The translations under genes were made by a program, and so were the position numbers. From Euglena gracilis (taxonomy: Eukaryota > Euglenida > Euglenophyceae > Euglenales): a DNA stretch of 64,000 nt. Where the stretch lies: positions 71,865,082 to 71,929,081 of the forward strand of contig CP154954.1 in the NCBI GenBank assembly GCA_039621445.1. Reading direction: 5' to 3'. Below the pieces are notes generated by a model, which had not been told where the DNA came from, ran no database searches, and was given only the letters and a program-made list of their open reading frames with translations. The first letter of the stretch is position 1, and the number at the start of each line of letters is the position of its first letter. Below are positions 10,046 to 21,034 of this stretch, one piece after another.

Positions 10046-12048
10046 CTCTCTCAGAATTGGCATCGGAGATGAACCGGCAGACCATACATTGAGTAAAGAT
10101 AGTCTTCACACCATCCAGTTGAGAATATCTTCTTTTCCTAAAATTTCCTGACCTTTTGTACGTGTTGATGCTGTGTCATCAAATGAGCCCATCAATTGTG
10201 GTTTTGCTAATGCCGAACGGAGCATATTTCTTGGCAGATGTATGTGCATGCACCAGACAAAAGGTACCCAGTTATGTCTGACCTCCGACCGGGGTAGGGG
10301 GTGGCGTTGGACATAAGTTTTTGACCAAAAACGTCTGAATGGGGGTCCGTCGTCAGACAAGGGTACATTTGCAAGACAAATCATGAAGAACCCACTGAAG
10401 AGATGTCTTCCGAGCGGGGCGGGGGTCATTGGATATGGGGGGCATTGGACATAGGGGTGTATTTTTCCATAGGGTGTATTTTTCACCCTCAAGTTATTCA
10501 TTGTGCAATTGGCTTTTTTTTGCCGAGGGGCTCATTGGGCGCTTCTGCCCTCCCATTCTAACGGGGGGGGGGGGGGTGGAGGGAATTGGAGGCCGAAAAA
10601 ATTGATTGGGAAAAAATTGGTGTACACAAATCCTGCCAAAATTTTCCGGCCCTTTTTTGAAAATGCTGCCAATTTTTTCTGGGCCGTTTCAAAGGTTTCC
10701 CATTGCATAATGCGAATTTTTGGTGCCTCGTCTCCTTTGCGTTCTCCCCAGCTCAATGGAACGTTTCACGTAAAAAAAAAACTGCCAATTTTTTCCAGTC
10801 ATCTTGCAAAAAAAATGCTGCTAATTTTTTCCGGGCCTCAGGTTTGGCACCAAATTTTTCGGTTTCCAATTTTGTGGGTTCTACTTTTATCTAGCCCCAA
10901 TCCCCCCGGTATTTTTACCACACCAAATCAGGCTTGTGCTTAAGGGTGTCCAGTATCCCGGGGGGGGGGGGCTGGAAAGCTCCGGCCACCTCCACAAACA
11001 CAGGGGCGGAGAACAGCGCCAGGTCAGAAGAGGGGATAAAAGACACCAAATGACAGCCACAGTGCACACAGGGGGGGGGGCTGGACTGCAGCTAGTCCAA
11101 ATTTGGCTAGTGGGAATTCTAGTGACCAGCTAGCACCCCCGGGGGGGGGGGTCCTAGGAAAGAGGAGATACCTGGGCCGTGGACTAGAGTAGTTGCAGGC
11201 ACAAGTAGGCCGGAAAAACTGCTGTGAAGGAGGCTCGGAAGGGCGTGTCCGCCAGCAAAAGAGGGGCTCTCGCGTCCCCTGCCTCCCCATAGCCTGAAGA
11301 GTCGAACCAGGTTGGGAGGTGCTGGAAACTGATGAACGCCATTTCTTGGGTCGTGGACTAGAGTAGCCGGCTGGGGGCGGTGAAGGAGACCCAGGGGGGG
11401 TGGACCCGGCAGCAAAGTAAGGTTCGCCTTTGCCCCCAGGAGGGGGGGTGCCTGACCGGGTTCCAAGTGGGTGTGCTCATGGGACAGGGCTGCCCCGGGA
11501 GGTGCCTCCGGGCCTGGAACAGACCTCCCAATTGAGTGGACCTGTCCACTGAGTTGGGAACCACACCTGCTGGGGTCGTGGACTGGAGTAACCGGTGCGT
11601 CGTCACGGTGAAGGAGACCCCCCCTAACTAAAGTGGGGTATGTGCCTGGCGGGCGCTTGGTGGCCGGCGTCGTAAACAAGGTAAGTCCCGCCAGGCTCCG
11701 GCCACCTCCACGTACACAGACAAAAGGGCCAGAGGCGAACAGCAGCGCCAGGCCATTAGAAGGCAGCACAGGCACCAACAACACAGCCACAGTGCACACA
11801 GGGGGTCCTAGCAGTGTGATTTTTTTTATATTGTGCCAAAAAAATTGGGACCCCCAAAATTGGCCAAAAATGGGCATTCTTGCCCATTTTTAGGATTTTT
11901 TTTTGGAACAGAATCAGCCAAAAAAAAAAATGCATTAGAAACCTCATTTCCACCTGCGACCAGCACTTGTTGTGCCGCCCAGGGGAGGGAGTGGACGGTC
12001 GACATCCCCCGATTGCAAGCTCCGATATTTTGTTCATTGCCGCCGCAG
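10046..12048 (+). other. Intron 8 remainder, no gene seen
   Basis: The segment holds 'aaaattgg' family copies (10565-10880), long G-runs and a GC-rich block (11150-11800). Within that block the phrase 'ctagagtag.(c/g)gg' and 'gtgaaggagaccc' recurs, a diverged tandem duplication. No convincing exon was found. Confidence 0.5.
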
Positions 12049-12118
12049 GTGGGGGTCCGGGTGCAGCAGATGCTCAGTGACCGCATGTTCCGTGTGTACA
12101 TCACAGATGACATAATGG
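12049..12118 (+). CDS. GPDH: Glycerol-3-phosphate dehydrogenase, exon 9
   Basis: The exon encodes VGVRVQQMLSDRMFRVYITD then DIM(G). The VQ.L.S...FRVY...D..G segment joins the NAD domain to the catalytic helical domain. The acceptor is cgccgcag and the donor ATGG|gttcgc, phase 1. Confidence 0.93.
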
Positions 12119-12316
12119 GTTCGCCCCTTGTCGCTCCCAACATTTTTTGTTGAGTGCATATTTCTACCCCCTCTTTTGTCTTTTGTCTCTTTGTCTTTTT
12201 CCTCCATTGTGCCTTTTGTGCTTGAGATCACCCTGTTGGTTCTTGCCCCTTTTTTTTCAAAGGTCCACAAGTGCACACCACTTCGCTGTGATGATGCCCC
12301 TGTCTTCCCCCCCCAG

Positions 12317-12382
12317 GGGTGGAGTATGGCGGAGCTCTGAAGAATGTAATCGCCATCGCGGCGGGGGTGTGCGACGGCCTCG
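12317..12382 (+). CDS. GPDH: Glycerol-3-phosphate dehydrogenase, exon 10 (catalytic Lys)
   Basis: After a C-run and cag the exon encodes (G)VEYGGALKNVIAIAAGVCD then GL(G). GALKNV contains the lysine conserved as a catalytic residue in the family. The donor CTCG|gtgtgc is phase 1. Confidence 0.94.
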
Positions 12383-13029
12383 GTGTGCCGTTGTTTTTTG
12401 TTGAACGGATTCCAATGGGCCAGACCTTGAAACAGCGTACCAGTCAGATTTCTTTTTAATTTGGACTTTACCCTGGGGGGGGGAGCTGGGTGGGTCCGGT
12501 GTCGGACACCTGAGGGAGGGGGGTCCCATGTCAGGCTGGGTGGGTGAGGGGGACTCCGGGGGGGGGGTCTGAAACAGAAGCCTGATACTAGACTGCGAGG
12601 AACTTGCAAATGGACTCGGAAAAGGTGGGTGGCCAAGGTGCCCCCTTTCCCTAGGTCTGGTATTCTCATATCCAATGAGTCTTATTTTATCAAAATAGCC
12701 AATCTTTCGGTGTCTCCTGAACAATTGACTTGCACGGATCCTTGCAACCCACCCTGATGGGGGGGGATGGTATCCAGAGACCAATTACCAAAAACTGTCA
12801 GTCACGCAAAACTTCACCAACCACACACCAAACAGCTAATCAGAAGCAAGCAGTTGAATGGTCAGATCATCTTTACGATCAAAATCCAAGAGGAAATTTG
12901 CCAATATTGGGTGGTAAATAAAGGAGCTCCCATACCTGGGGGGGGGGGGGCGGGGGTGGCGTGGGAAGTGCCTGCCTTCCCATTTTTTTATAAAAAAGGG
13001 GGAACCTGCTCCGCTTCGTGATCCCACCT

Positions 13030-13145
13030 TACCAGAGTTGCCCCCCCCAGTCTCCCCCAAGTCTGACTCAAGTCTCCCCCAAGTCTGACTCAAGTGTCCC
13101 CCAAGTCTGACTCATGTCTCCCCCAAGTCTGACTCAAGTCTCCAC
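13030..13145 (+). repeat. About 22-bp tandem repeat (cccccaagtctgactcaagt)
   Basis: Five copies of a 'ctcccccaagtctgactca' unit lie in intron 10, ending 70 bp before exon 11. Confidence 0.85.
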
Positions 13146-13215
13146 TGATCCAACCAACATGGAGACCAACCACAGGGGGGGGGGGGGCGTTCGCCACCAC
13201 TCGGCGGCCTCCCAG

Positions 13216-13323
13216 GCATGGGCTGCAACGGCCGGGCGGCGCTCATCACGCGGGGCCTGGCGGAGATGTCCAAGCTGGCGGTGGCGAAGGGGGGCAAGCC
13301 CATCACGATGCTGAGCCTCGCGG
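13216..13323 (+). CDS. GPDH: Glycerol-3-phosphate dehydrogenase, exon 11
   Basis: The exon encodes (G)MGCNGRAALITRGLAEMSK then LAVAKGGKPITMLSLAG. N.RAALITRGL.EM is the conserved substrate-binding helix with the arginines that hold the phosphate. The acceptor is ctcccag|GC and the donor GCGG|gtaccg, phase 1. Confidence 0.95.
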
Positions 13324-14476
13324 GTACCGCTACCCCCGCCCCTGCACCGCCACCCTGCCCATGGCAGTGCCGCCTGTGAAGTCCCCCTACCGCTGCTGGG
13401 CGACCCCCCACTGGGGTGGCTGGCCGCTTGTTATTCCAAGTTGTATGACTGGGTTTAGGTCGATGAGAAAACACCATTTGCACAATGGTATTTGCGCAAT
13501 TCTGCAAATGACCCAAGCCAATCACCTGTTGAGCGGCAAGTTGTCCAGCCTCTGAGTTTCACCCCCCCCCCTCCACTGGCACACCTCGATGCATTTCTGA
13601 TCACATTTTCTTGTTTTCTTCTTCGTAACAAGTCACGGTTGTTGGGCACTGCATGCAACTACTTCTGCGGGCAGGGTGTGTCCTCTGCGGTCCCCTGCAG
13701 GCTGTTTTTAAGGTGGTGCCGACCCCACCCTGGGGGGGGGGGGGCTGCCTGGGCAGGCACTCCAAAGGCATTCCCAATCCGACCCCCCCGGGGGGTGCAC
13801 GGTCAAAAGTGCCTTAGCACACCCCGGCGCCGAAGGCGCAGGGGCTTAGGCGGCCGGATTCGCACTTAAGCTTTTTTGTGTTGGTTTGCGCACTTGCGCA
13901 AATCTCCGACTTTTTTGATTTCGGCTGTGAAGATCAGGGGGGTTTGAAAACAAGGTGACAAGAGAGTGCAAAAAAATGAGCAAAAGTCTGTTTTTGGCAG
14001 TGTGACCCCCGGGACATTGGCAAAAAATGGTGTTTTTGGGGTGTCCGGAAATGGGCTCCGCACGTCGAAACCCCCAGTACCTTCCCCCCCAGGAGTAAAA
14101 AAAAACGCAAAACAGCGGCACAGGAACAGGACCTTTGCTGCCCTTGTTGCTGCTTTCGGCTGTTTCCCCGGGTGTGCCCGAGCTGCCAGCGGTGTGCGTC
14201 CTGGGTTTTTGCCGGACTGCGTTGCCTGTGGCCTGACGCATCCCGGGTGTTTCAGGTTCTTGTAACGCAAGTTAACGTAAGTTGCAGAAAAGGTGTCGAA
14301 CAGTGGAGCCAAAAAAATTTTTTTCAAAGGAATGTGCCTAGGCGCAGGCCAAAATCTGACCCCCCCCCCCCGGGCACTGCCTGCCTGGGCAGGCGCCCCA
14401 AGGCCCCCCCGACCCCCCCCCCCTCCCCCCCCCCCCCCGGGGTTGGCAAAACACAGCCTTGTCCCCTGCCCCGCAG

Positions 14477-14589
14477 GGGTGGGCGACCTGCTGATGACAT
14501 GCACGGCACCGCAGTCGCGGAACTACTCCGTTGGATACCGCCTGGCCAAGGGGGAGACGCTGGAAGAGATCCGTGCCTCCATGAAGGAG
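14477..14589 (+). CDS. GPDH: Glycerol-3-phosphate dehydrogenase, exon 12
   Basis: The exon encodes (G)[19 protein letters not shown] then [26 protein letters not shown]...SRN...G is the second strong family signature. The acceptor is ccccgcag and the donor GAG|gtttat, phase 0. Confidence 0.95.
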
Positions 14590-14820
14590 GTTTATTATTG
14601 TTGAATGTGCTTGTGCGTGTGTGGGCACACACGCACTACTGTGCGTGGGCACACACGTGCGCGTGTGGTGTTTGTGTGTGTTTGTGTGTATGTATGTGTG
14701 TTCGTGTGTGCGTGCACGCGCACGTGTGTGTACTGATTTATATGCCCACATTGTGTGTATGTGGAATTATGTGCATCCCATAAAAGATCAAGAGTCTCTT
14801 TCTGCGTTGTCGTGGCTCAG

Positions 14821-14923
14821 GTGGCGGAGGGGGTGACCACTGCCGTCTCTGTGCACCACCTGACACGCAGTCTGCGCATCGACGCCCCCATCTGTGAAGC
14901 GGTCTATGACGTCCTCTACAATG
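14821..14923 (+). CDS. GPDH: Glycerol-3-phosphate dehydrogenase, exon 13
   Basis: The exon encodes VAEGVTTAVSVHHLTRSLRI then DAPICEAVYDVLYN(G). VAEGV.T......L......P.......VLY is the C-terminal helical region of the family. The acceptor is gtggctcag and the donor AATG|gttttc, phase 1. Only the last few dozen residues of the enzyme remain to be found downstream. Confidence 0.94.
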
Positions 14924-15029
14924 GTTTTCACTCCCTGAATTTCTGTTGTCTATAGTGTTGTCGAAGCGAGAACCGAAAAAGCATTCTGATTAATCAAGTC
15001 CACCCACCCACCCACACACCCACACACCA

Positions 15030-15164
<135 letters not shown>

Positions 15165-15165
15165 G

Positions 15166-15329
15166 GCGTACAAGGGGGCGAACAATTTGTCCATCCTGCG
15201 CTTCTGTCCTCTTTAGCCCTCTTTAGGGTTCTCCATAAAAATGCCTCTTTCCCCCCACCCACTCCTGCTTTGGGTGGTTTGTTGGGGTGGCATGCCAGTC
15301 ACAGTCCAACCCCGTGCCATCCCGAATAA
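15166..15329 (+). CDS. Possible last exon of glycerol-3-phosphate dehydrogenase
   Basis: The AC repeat ends in acacaag|GC, which would join exon 13 in phase 1. The frame then stays open to a TAA at 15327. The encoded tail (VQGGEQFVHPALLSSL...) does not resemble the family's usual short C-terminus, so this is only a positional candidate. Confidence 0.2.
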
Positions 15330-15821
15330 CACTGGGGTTCGTATGTTGGGAGTTGCTCTTGCCAGAGTGTTCCACCCACCCATGGACATATCGCCGCACC
15401 GCTATTTTTTGGCGACAACCCCCCCCCCCGCATTATGGCCTGGGAACAAATCTGGGAAGCGGACTGCAATTTTCCACTAATTTAATCTGGTGTCAAATTC
15501 CGGGCGCTATTCTTCTTTTATGGTTTGTTCTATTCTTTGTGTGCAGGATTATCCTCAGCTTTTTTTTGCTTCCCACATCAAGGGGGCAAGGGAGTTGGAC
15601 AGCCAGCCAGCCAGCCAAATTTCTGGCCCCAGCACCCCACCCTCACCCACGTCGCTCACAATATGCTGGGGCTGACATTGGGCGTCAGAATCAACCAGGG
15701 GGGAAACGTCCTGGGCTGGACCAGCTGGCAGCGTAGGTGCCAAAGACTCCCTGAATACCACCGTTGACTGAGCCCTGGGGGGGGGGGGGTCCTACTGGCC
15801 ATAACTCCGTACGCAAACACA
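15330..15821 (+). other. No firm gene; one possible exon start
   Basis: A plausible acceptor (gtgtgcag) lies at 15547, followed by DYPQLFFASHIKGARELDSQ in an open frame. There is no matching donor or homology that I can name. The rest is C-run-rich filler. Confidence 0.3.
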
Positions 15822-15974
15822 CACAAAACACAGCACACAGCACACAACACAAACACGCACACACACACACACACAACACGCACACAACACACAACACAGG
15901 CACGCACGCACACACACAAACGCGCGCGCAACTCACACACGTAACACACAACACAGACACACACACACACACAC

Positions 15975-16065
<91 letters not shown>

Positions 16066-16105
16066 CACACAACGCAGACACACACCCACACACCCACAGC
16101 AGAAC
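15822..16105 (+). repeat. AC-rich microsatellite (CACAACACA and (AC)n)
   Basis: Irregular cacaacac/cacgcac units are followed by a nearly pure (AC)n core at about 15957-16063. All long ORFs here are repeat artefacts. Confidence 0.95.
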
Positions 16106-16939
16106 ATTTAAACTGCTTTTATCGGATTTTCGAAAAACTCACCCAACTCTGGTCATTGGCTGCGAAATTTTGTTGTTTGAGGGTCCACACGTCCCCTTCG
16201 CAGGTAAGTCCCTGGAGCATGCTGTGTCTGATTTGTTGGACCGCGAGCCCGGGGCAGAGATCGGCCGATGAACTCCCCCTTCCCCCGCAACTCCCCCTAC
16301 CCCCCAGCACTCCCACCACAACGTTCAACCTCTCCGTGCCCCGCTTGCACCTCTCCCCCTGTACAGTGCGTCGCAGTGCTGGGATTCCCATGACAGGTCA
16401 CAGCATTCCTCCTTGCCCGCTGGGGGAGAATGGGCTGGGGGACCACGTGCCCAGGGGCTGGGGAACCTGTCACTGGTGGTTGATGAAGGGGATACAGAGC
16501 ACAGGAGGATTGCCACCACTGTCCAGTTGAGTTCAGTGGCAAGCTATCCTTCGATGCCTTGCTGATGTTTAAGACTCTGTGACACCCACACCACAGCAAT
16601 GATGTGCATTTGCGCCATGGATGGTGTGCGCATTTGCCTACACCAACCACTTTAAAACCAACCAAGATCCTCCTTTGTCACTGTGTTTGGAGCTGGAAAA
16701 TGAATGTGTTGAAATTGTGGTATTACCTCTCTTGTATTCCTGTGGTGCTGGACCCCCTCTTTTGAATTGGTTGCCCGGATGAACCATTCTTTTGGCTTGT
16801 TTTTCGCAATTGTGCACAATTGGGACATCTGACCGGTGGAGAGTGCGAAAACGCAAGCAAACTTGGCTTTATGGCCTCTTATTGAACGCAGGGGTCGGTC
16901 ATCGCCCAGCAGCTTTGAAACTCCCGGTGCTGTTCCTCC

Positions 16940-17280
16940 AACATCTGCATTCACTCCAACACCTGCACCCCCTCCAACAATAACTGTAACCTGTAAATTG
17001 CATCCACCACAATACCTGCCTGCATCCACTCCAGCACTGGCATACTCCAATATCAATATCCTTTCATTCACTCCAATACCCGCATCCACTCCAATACCCA
17101 CATCCACTCTATTGCCTGCATCCACTCCATTACCTTACATTATTACCTCAATCCACTGCACTACCCGCATCCCTCCAGCTCCAACATCCACTCCATCCAT
17201 TCCTACATCCACTCCATCTGTTCCAATACCTACGTCCAAAATCCCAGCATCCACTCCAATACCCACATCTACTCCACTTA
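16940..17280 (+). repeat. 18-bp minisatellite (catccactccaatacc..) with Pro/Thr/Ser ORF
   Basis: Degenerate copies of 'catccactccaatacc(c/t)(g/a)' run for 340 bp. The unit is a multiple of 3, so the + frame starting at 16836 stays open to 17486 and reads as PxSTPIPTST repeats. It could be a coding low-complexity domain, but the flanking frame (CHENDSTWLPKNPKMQIACD-like) is not recognisable and no splice sites bound it well. Confidence 0.6.
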
Positions 17281-18186
17281 GGCGGCACATGTCGCGCTTA
17301 TGCTTTCTTCTTTGTCAATGCGGGCATGAAAATGACAGCACCTGGCTCCCAAAAAACCCCAAAATGCAAATAGCATGCGATATGGTGCCCCAGGTGGAGG
17401 TGGAAAAAGGGACTTTACAGTGGGGGTGCTCAGAACAGGTGTCACCACAGCATATGGGGTACAGAACAACCAGTATGCGTGTTTGAAAACCTTTCAACGG
17501 CTGCCTCATCAGCATGGGATGTTGCTGGAACGATTTGGGGGGATGTGCGACAAAGCCTGAAATGACACCCTGCTCCAGGACTTTGAGAGGAATTGGTGGT
17601 TGGCGTGTGCAAATGCGCGAATGGACGGACACACCAACCATTTGCTTAACTTTGAAAAAGGCCATGCGGGCTGAAATTGATATGATTGAAAAATTGAACA
17701 AGTGGTTGGTTTGTGCAAATGTGAAAACTGTTTGTCTGGTCGCCAATAAACTGACACGCGTCATTTGACCCTCTCAGACATACCTTACAACACCTCTCCT
17801 TTCAGCACAACACCTCCACGTGCTGCTTTCATCCTGATCGCATCTTTCTCTGATCTCGGAAGTACTCGTTGTTAAAGCTTCGAAATGAAAATGAACTTTG
17901 GACCCCCCCTTATTTTGGACTGGCCATGCTGTGAGTTTTTTTGTATTAAGCAAAAAAAAGTTGCAAACAAATGCTTTTTTTTTTGAAGCAATACCAAGTT
18001 TTGATTTTTTCGTTGAACAATTCAGGTATGCATTATTTTCTTGTTCGGCACTCTACATTGCTGTAAAATTGATTTTTTCTTCCAGAGGCTTCTTCCAGAG
18101 AGGCGATGTGCAGTTATTAGGACCATTTTTGGGGGGCTGAAGAGGTGGTCATTTATCTAGCCATTGTTCACTTTTTTTTTGGACAG

Positions 18187-18499
18187 CAGGCTCGACAAAC
18201 ACGCAAATGAAGCACCAAGAAATATTTTTGCCCTGCTCGTGGCTCACGAAGTGGGAGAATTTGTTTTGCCTTTTAATAGTCCCATTGTGAAAAGATTTTC
18301 AGGGTTTACAGAAATTATTGGTTTTATTTTCCAAAGGAAAACAAAACCAGGGGTGAAATTATTTCAATCGGGAGTTTGTTTGGAGGGAGCAAAAACGTTT
18401 CTTATCAGTGCAAACACTACTGAAAACGTTGAGCTTTTCCAGATGCTTTTGGGAATTGAATGTGAACAATGTAACCCTCTGCAGGCCACCCAACGATGA
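18187..18499 (+). CDS. Possible terminal exon, unknown protein
   Basis: A tract of T's and gacagcag precede an open frame ending in TGA at 18497. It encodes about 104 residues (LDKHANEAPRNIFALLVAHE..., ...FQMLLGIECEQCNPL...). Composition is ordinary and not repeat-like. No family is recognised and no upstream exon could be joined. A second short ORF (18496-18645) overlaps its stop and begins with a signal-peptide-like hydrophobic run (FLCFVWLWLLA). Confidence 0.35.
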
Positions 18500-19179
18500 C
18501 AATCCAATCAAAATTTCTGTGTTTTGTATGGCTTTGGCTGCTTGCCACCCGCAACTGCGTATCAGCGGATTACGACCTGCCACACACTGTCAAGAGTGAT
18601 GCTGATAATCATCTTGTTTATTGTCCAAATTCTGTGTTGAAGTAGCTGGGAACGTTGGTTTTGTGGAATATATGGAAAAAATTCTGGGAATATGGACCTC
18701 ACCTGTCACTCTCATCGTGGGTCATTTTTCCTCTCTGGTGCCAATTTTGTCGCCAAAAGTTGCCTCTCGCTCTCTCTTTATAATGCATGCAGGCTTTAGA
18801 GGATATGGGTGGGTTCGGTCACCCCACCGTTTAGCCTGGTGGAGCGAACGGCCACCTACAATGAGAAAAATGTCTGCACAACGCTCTGCATGACCTTAAT
18901 TTATACAGTGGCACGCATTTATGCTTTCAGGGTCTGTGGACATCACAATTGTTCCAGAAAAGAGGACAGGGAAAAATTCAAAATGCACAACATTTTCCCT
19001 CTTGATTTTCATGCAGCATAAGGATTGCAAAGAGTGCAATGAATTGCAAATAAAATGGTTGACATGGAAATCTGCCAGCAATTCAGCTGGTTACACCCCG
19101 CCTCCTTTTCTTCTTTTCTGGGTCCCGGGGGTGCCGGGGGTCCAAAAATGGTATTTTTCAAGGGAAAGTGAGCTCGGTC

Positions 19180-19560
19180 CGCAGGCACCAGGATAAGACC
19201 CAAAACTGGCCCGGGGGAGGAGGAGGAGGAGGAGGAGCCTTCTGCTGCACGTTGCCTGCCAATAGCAGGCACAGCCCCCCCCCCCCCAGGGTCGGGGCCC
19301 CCCCATTTGCTTTTTCCACAAACCCCGCCCCAACCACCCCCTCAACGGCTTGCCCCCCAGTTGCTTTCCACCAAACCTTGGGATCGGGGGGAAGGGCCAC
19401 GCGTGCCCAAAACGTGGGGCCCAGGCTTGTGCTTAGTCGGATGCCCACCCCACGGGCGGGGGGTGCTGCCCCCCCCCCCCCTCCCGGTCGGTAAGCACAA
19501 GCCTGGGGTGGCCAAGCACCGGCCGAGGGGGCCCCCCCCCCCCCCCCGCAGTGTGTGCCG
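19180..19560 (+). repeat. G-run/C-run rich tract with short GGA repeat
   Basis: Runs of 9-17 identical C or G alternate with GC-rich filler, including a (GGA)n stretch at about 19214-19236. The phrase 'gggtc(c/g)gcaggcacca(g)gat' at about 19175 recurs near 63122. Confidence 0.5.
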
Positions 19561-19700
19561 GCTGCGGCCCCGCCGTCAAGGTGGAGGGGGTGGGGAACGC
19601 GGCCAGCGCGTTCTACACGAGCGCGCTCTTCGTGTACCGCTTCGTGGCCCCCGCCGCGGCCCCACGAGACACCCCCGCACGGCAGAGTTTGATGGCATCG
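19552..19700 (+). CDS. Possible GC-rich exon, unknown protein
   Basis: A C-run plus cag at 19551 is followed by a frame with strong GC third positions reading CAGCGPAVKVEGVGNAASAF then YTSALFVYRFVAP. The CxxC at its start could bind zinc. No clear donor was found and the family is unknown. Confidence 0.35.
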
Positions 19701-19719
19701 GCCGTTTTTTTTGTTTAAT

Positions 19720-19830
19720 TGTTGATGTATGTGTTACTTTATTCTATCATATTCTGCTTTTTTTATTTATTACATATTATTTATTATTTATTATATGTAT
19801 TATTTATTTATTTATTTTGGTGCATTTTTT
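19720..19830 (+). repeat. TTTATTA-rich microsatellite
   Basis: 'tttattattt' units of the same kind as the repeats inserted in the RT unit further downstream. Confidence 0.8.
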
Positions 19831-19974
19831 CCGGGGCTGGGTTCCACCCAGCTCAGGCACAAGCCAGAGAGCCTCATAGGAGGGAGGGCAGTCCTCCATC
19901 TACTTTTTCCAGCCGGCTGAAGGCAGATGCCTCTGACCCATACATGCATCCAACACGGGGGTTGGGGTTGGGGA

Positions 19975-20740
19975 GGTGACTTTTGAAAAGTGGGTGGGTT
20001 GGGCTGGGGCTGCTGGAGCCAGGGGTTTTCTTAAGGACCCCCCCCCCCCGGGGGGGGCCCGCCCCTGGCGGGCAAAAAGGCTGCTGGCTGTAAATGAACT
20101 GCTGGCGGGCCCCCCCCCCCGGGTATACCCCCAGGGGTGCAGGGGAGGGGGGGGGGTCCGAGGCTGGAGGGGGCTGGGCTGGGCTGGGTCGATGAAAAAC
20201 AAAAAATTCTGAAACATTTTTGCCTTCTCGACATTTTGATGGATGGAGCTTGATCAATGGATGGAGCTAGGCTGGGGGGCTGTGATGGAGGAAGCTGTGA
20301 TGAGGGGGGAAAATGCAGGGAGAGGTGAGCTGGGCAGCCCAGTTGGCTGGCCAGCCTGCGTCAAGGCTGGACCCAACTTTATTTCACTCGACCCCCCCGG
20401 AGGGCTCCCATCCCGAATTTGGGCTGCTGGCTGGCTGGCTGGACCCCCCCCCCCGGGGGATAGGGTACCCTCCGGCTTAAGAAAACCCCTGGCTGGAGCG
20501 GGGGGGGGGTGCCATGTGTCAGTCTTTTGCCTGGACAAAGTCCTATCTTTTCAAGAGTTTTCAGCCGATTTTGGGTGGTTTGGGTGGGTTGGTGGGTGGG
20601 TGGGGGTTCTAAAAAAGAAGTCGATGGGTGGGTATGGGCCTGGGAAGAAGCTTTCCCCCCCGGGGGTCACCATGAATCCATGCTCTGACGGGACCCTGGG
20701 GGGGGGGTTGCTGTGTGCTCCCTGGACGTGGTGAACAAAA
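19975..20740 (+). repeat. GGCTGGCTGG/TGGGTGGG-rich tract
   Basis: Short irregular repeats (gggctgggctggg, ggatggagct, gctggctggctgg, gggtgggtgg) and long C/G runs. No gene is seen. Confidence 0.5.
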
Positions 20741-20786
20741 CCAAAGTCGAATATTTGTTCTTGTTTGTCCCTGCATTTGGACGCAG

Positions 20787-21034
20787 ATGACGCGAAATGG
20801 ATGATGGATGGTTTGATTGAATGGCAGACATGTTTGACCGCGCGCGAAATTGACAGAACACGAAACATAATAAAACAGCATTGGAAAACGTACAGAGCAA
20901 TGCTTATCGATCACATAGTCCTGCTTCCCACACGTTGGAAATGGATCATTTTATGGGCTCTGCTGTCTGGCACTGTGGCTGTTAAGTTGGTGTATTCAGG
21001 AATAGAGGAAAGTCGGACTGCCTGCTATGGGCAG
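20787..21034 (+). CDS. Candidate internal exon encoding a membrane segment
   Basis: The frame is open between an acceptor (tttggacgcag, phase 1 in) and a strong donor (GGGCAG|gtaggg, phase 0 out). About 82 residues begin with a helical charged part (DAKWMMDGLIEWQTCLTARE, ...IKQHWKTYRAMLIDH) followed by WKWIILWALLSGTVAVKLVY, a likely transmembrane helix. Codon use is balanced and not repetitive. No family is recognised and neighbouring exons are not identified. Confidence 0.45.

Noticed and set aside
9384-10109. 241-codon minus-strand ORF
   Set aside because: Half of it is the GT/CT microsatellite. It lies antisense to the GPDH exon 8 region with no splice or homology support.
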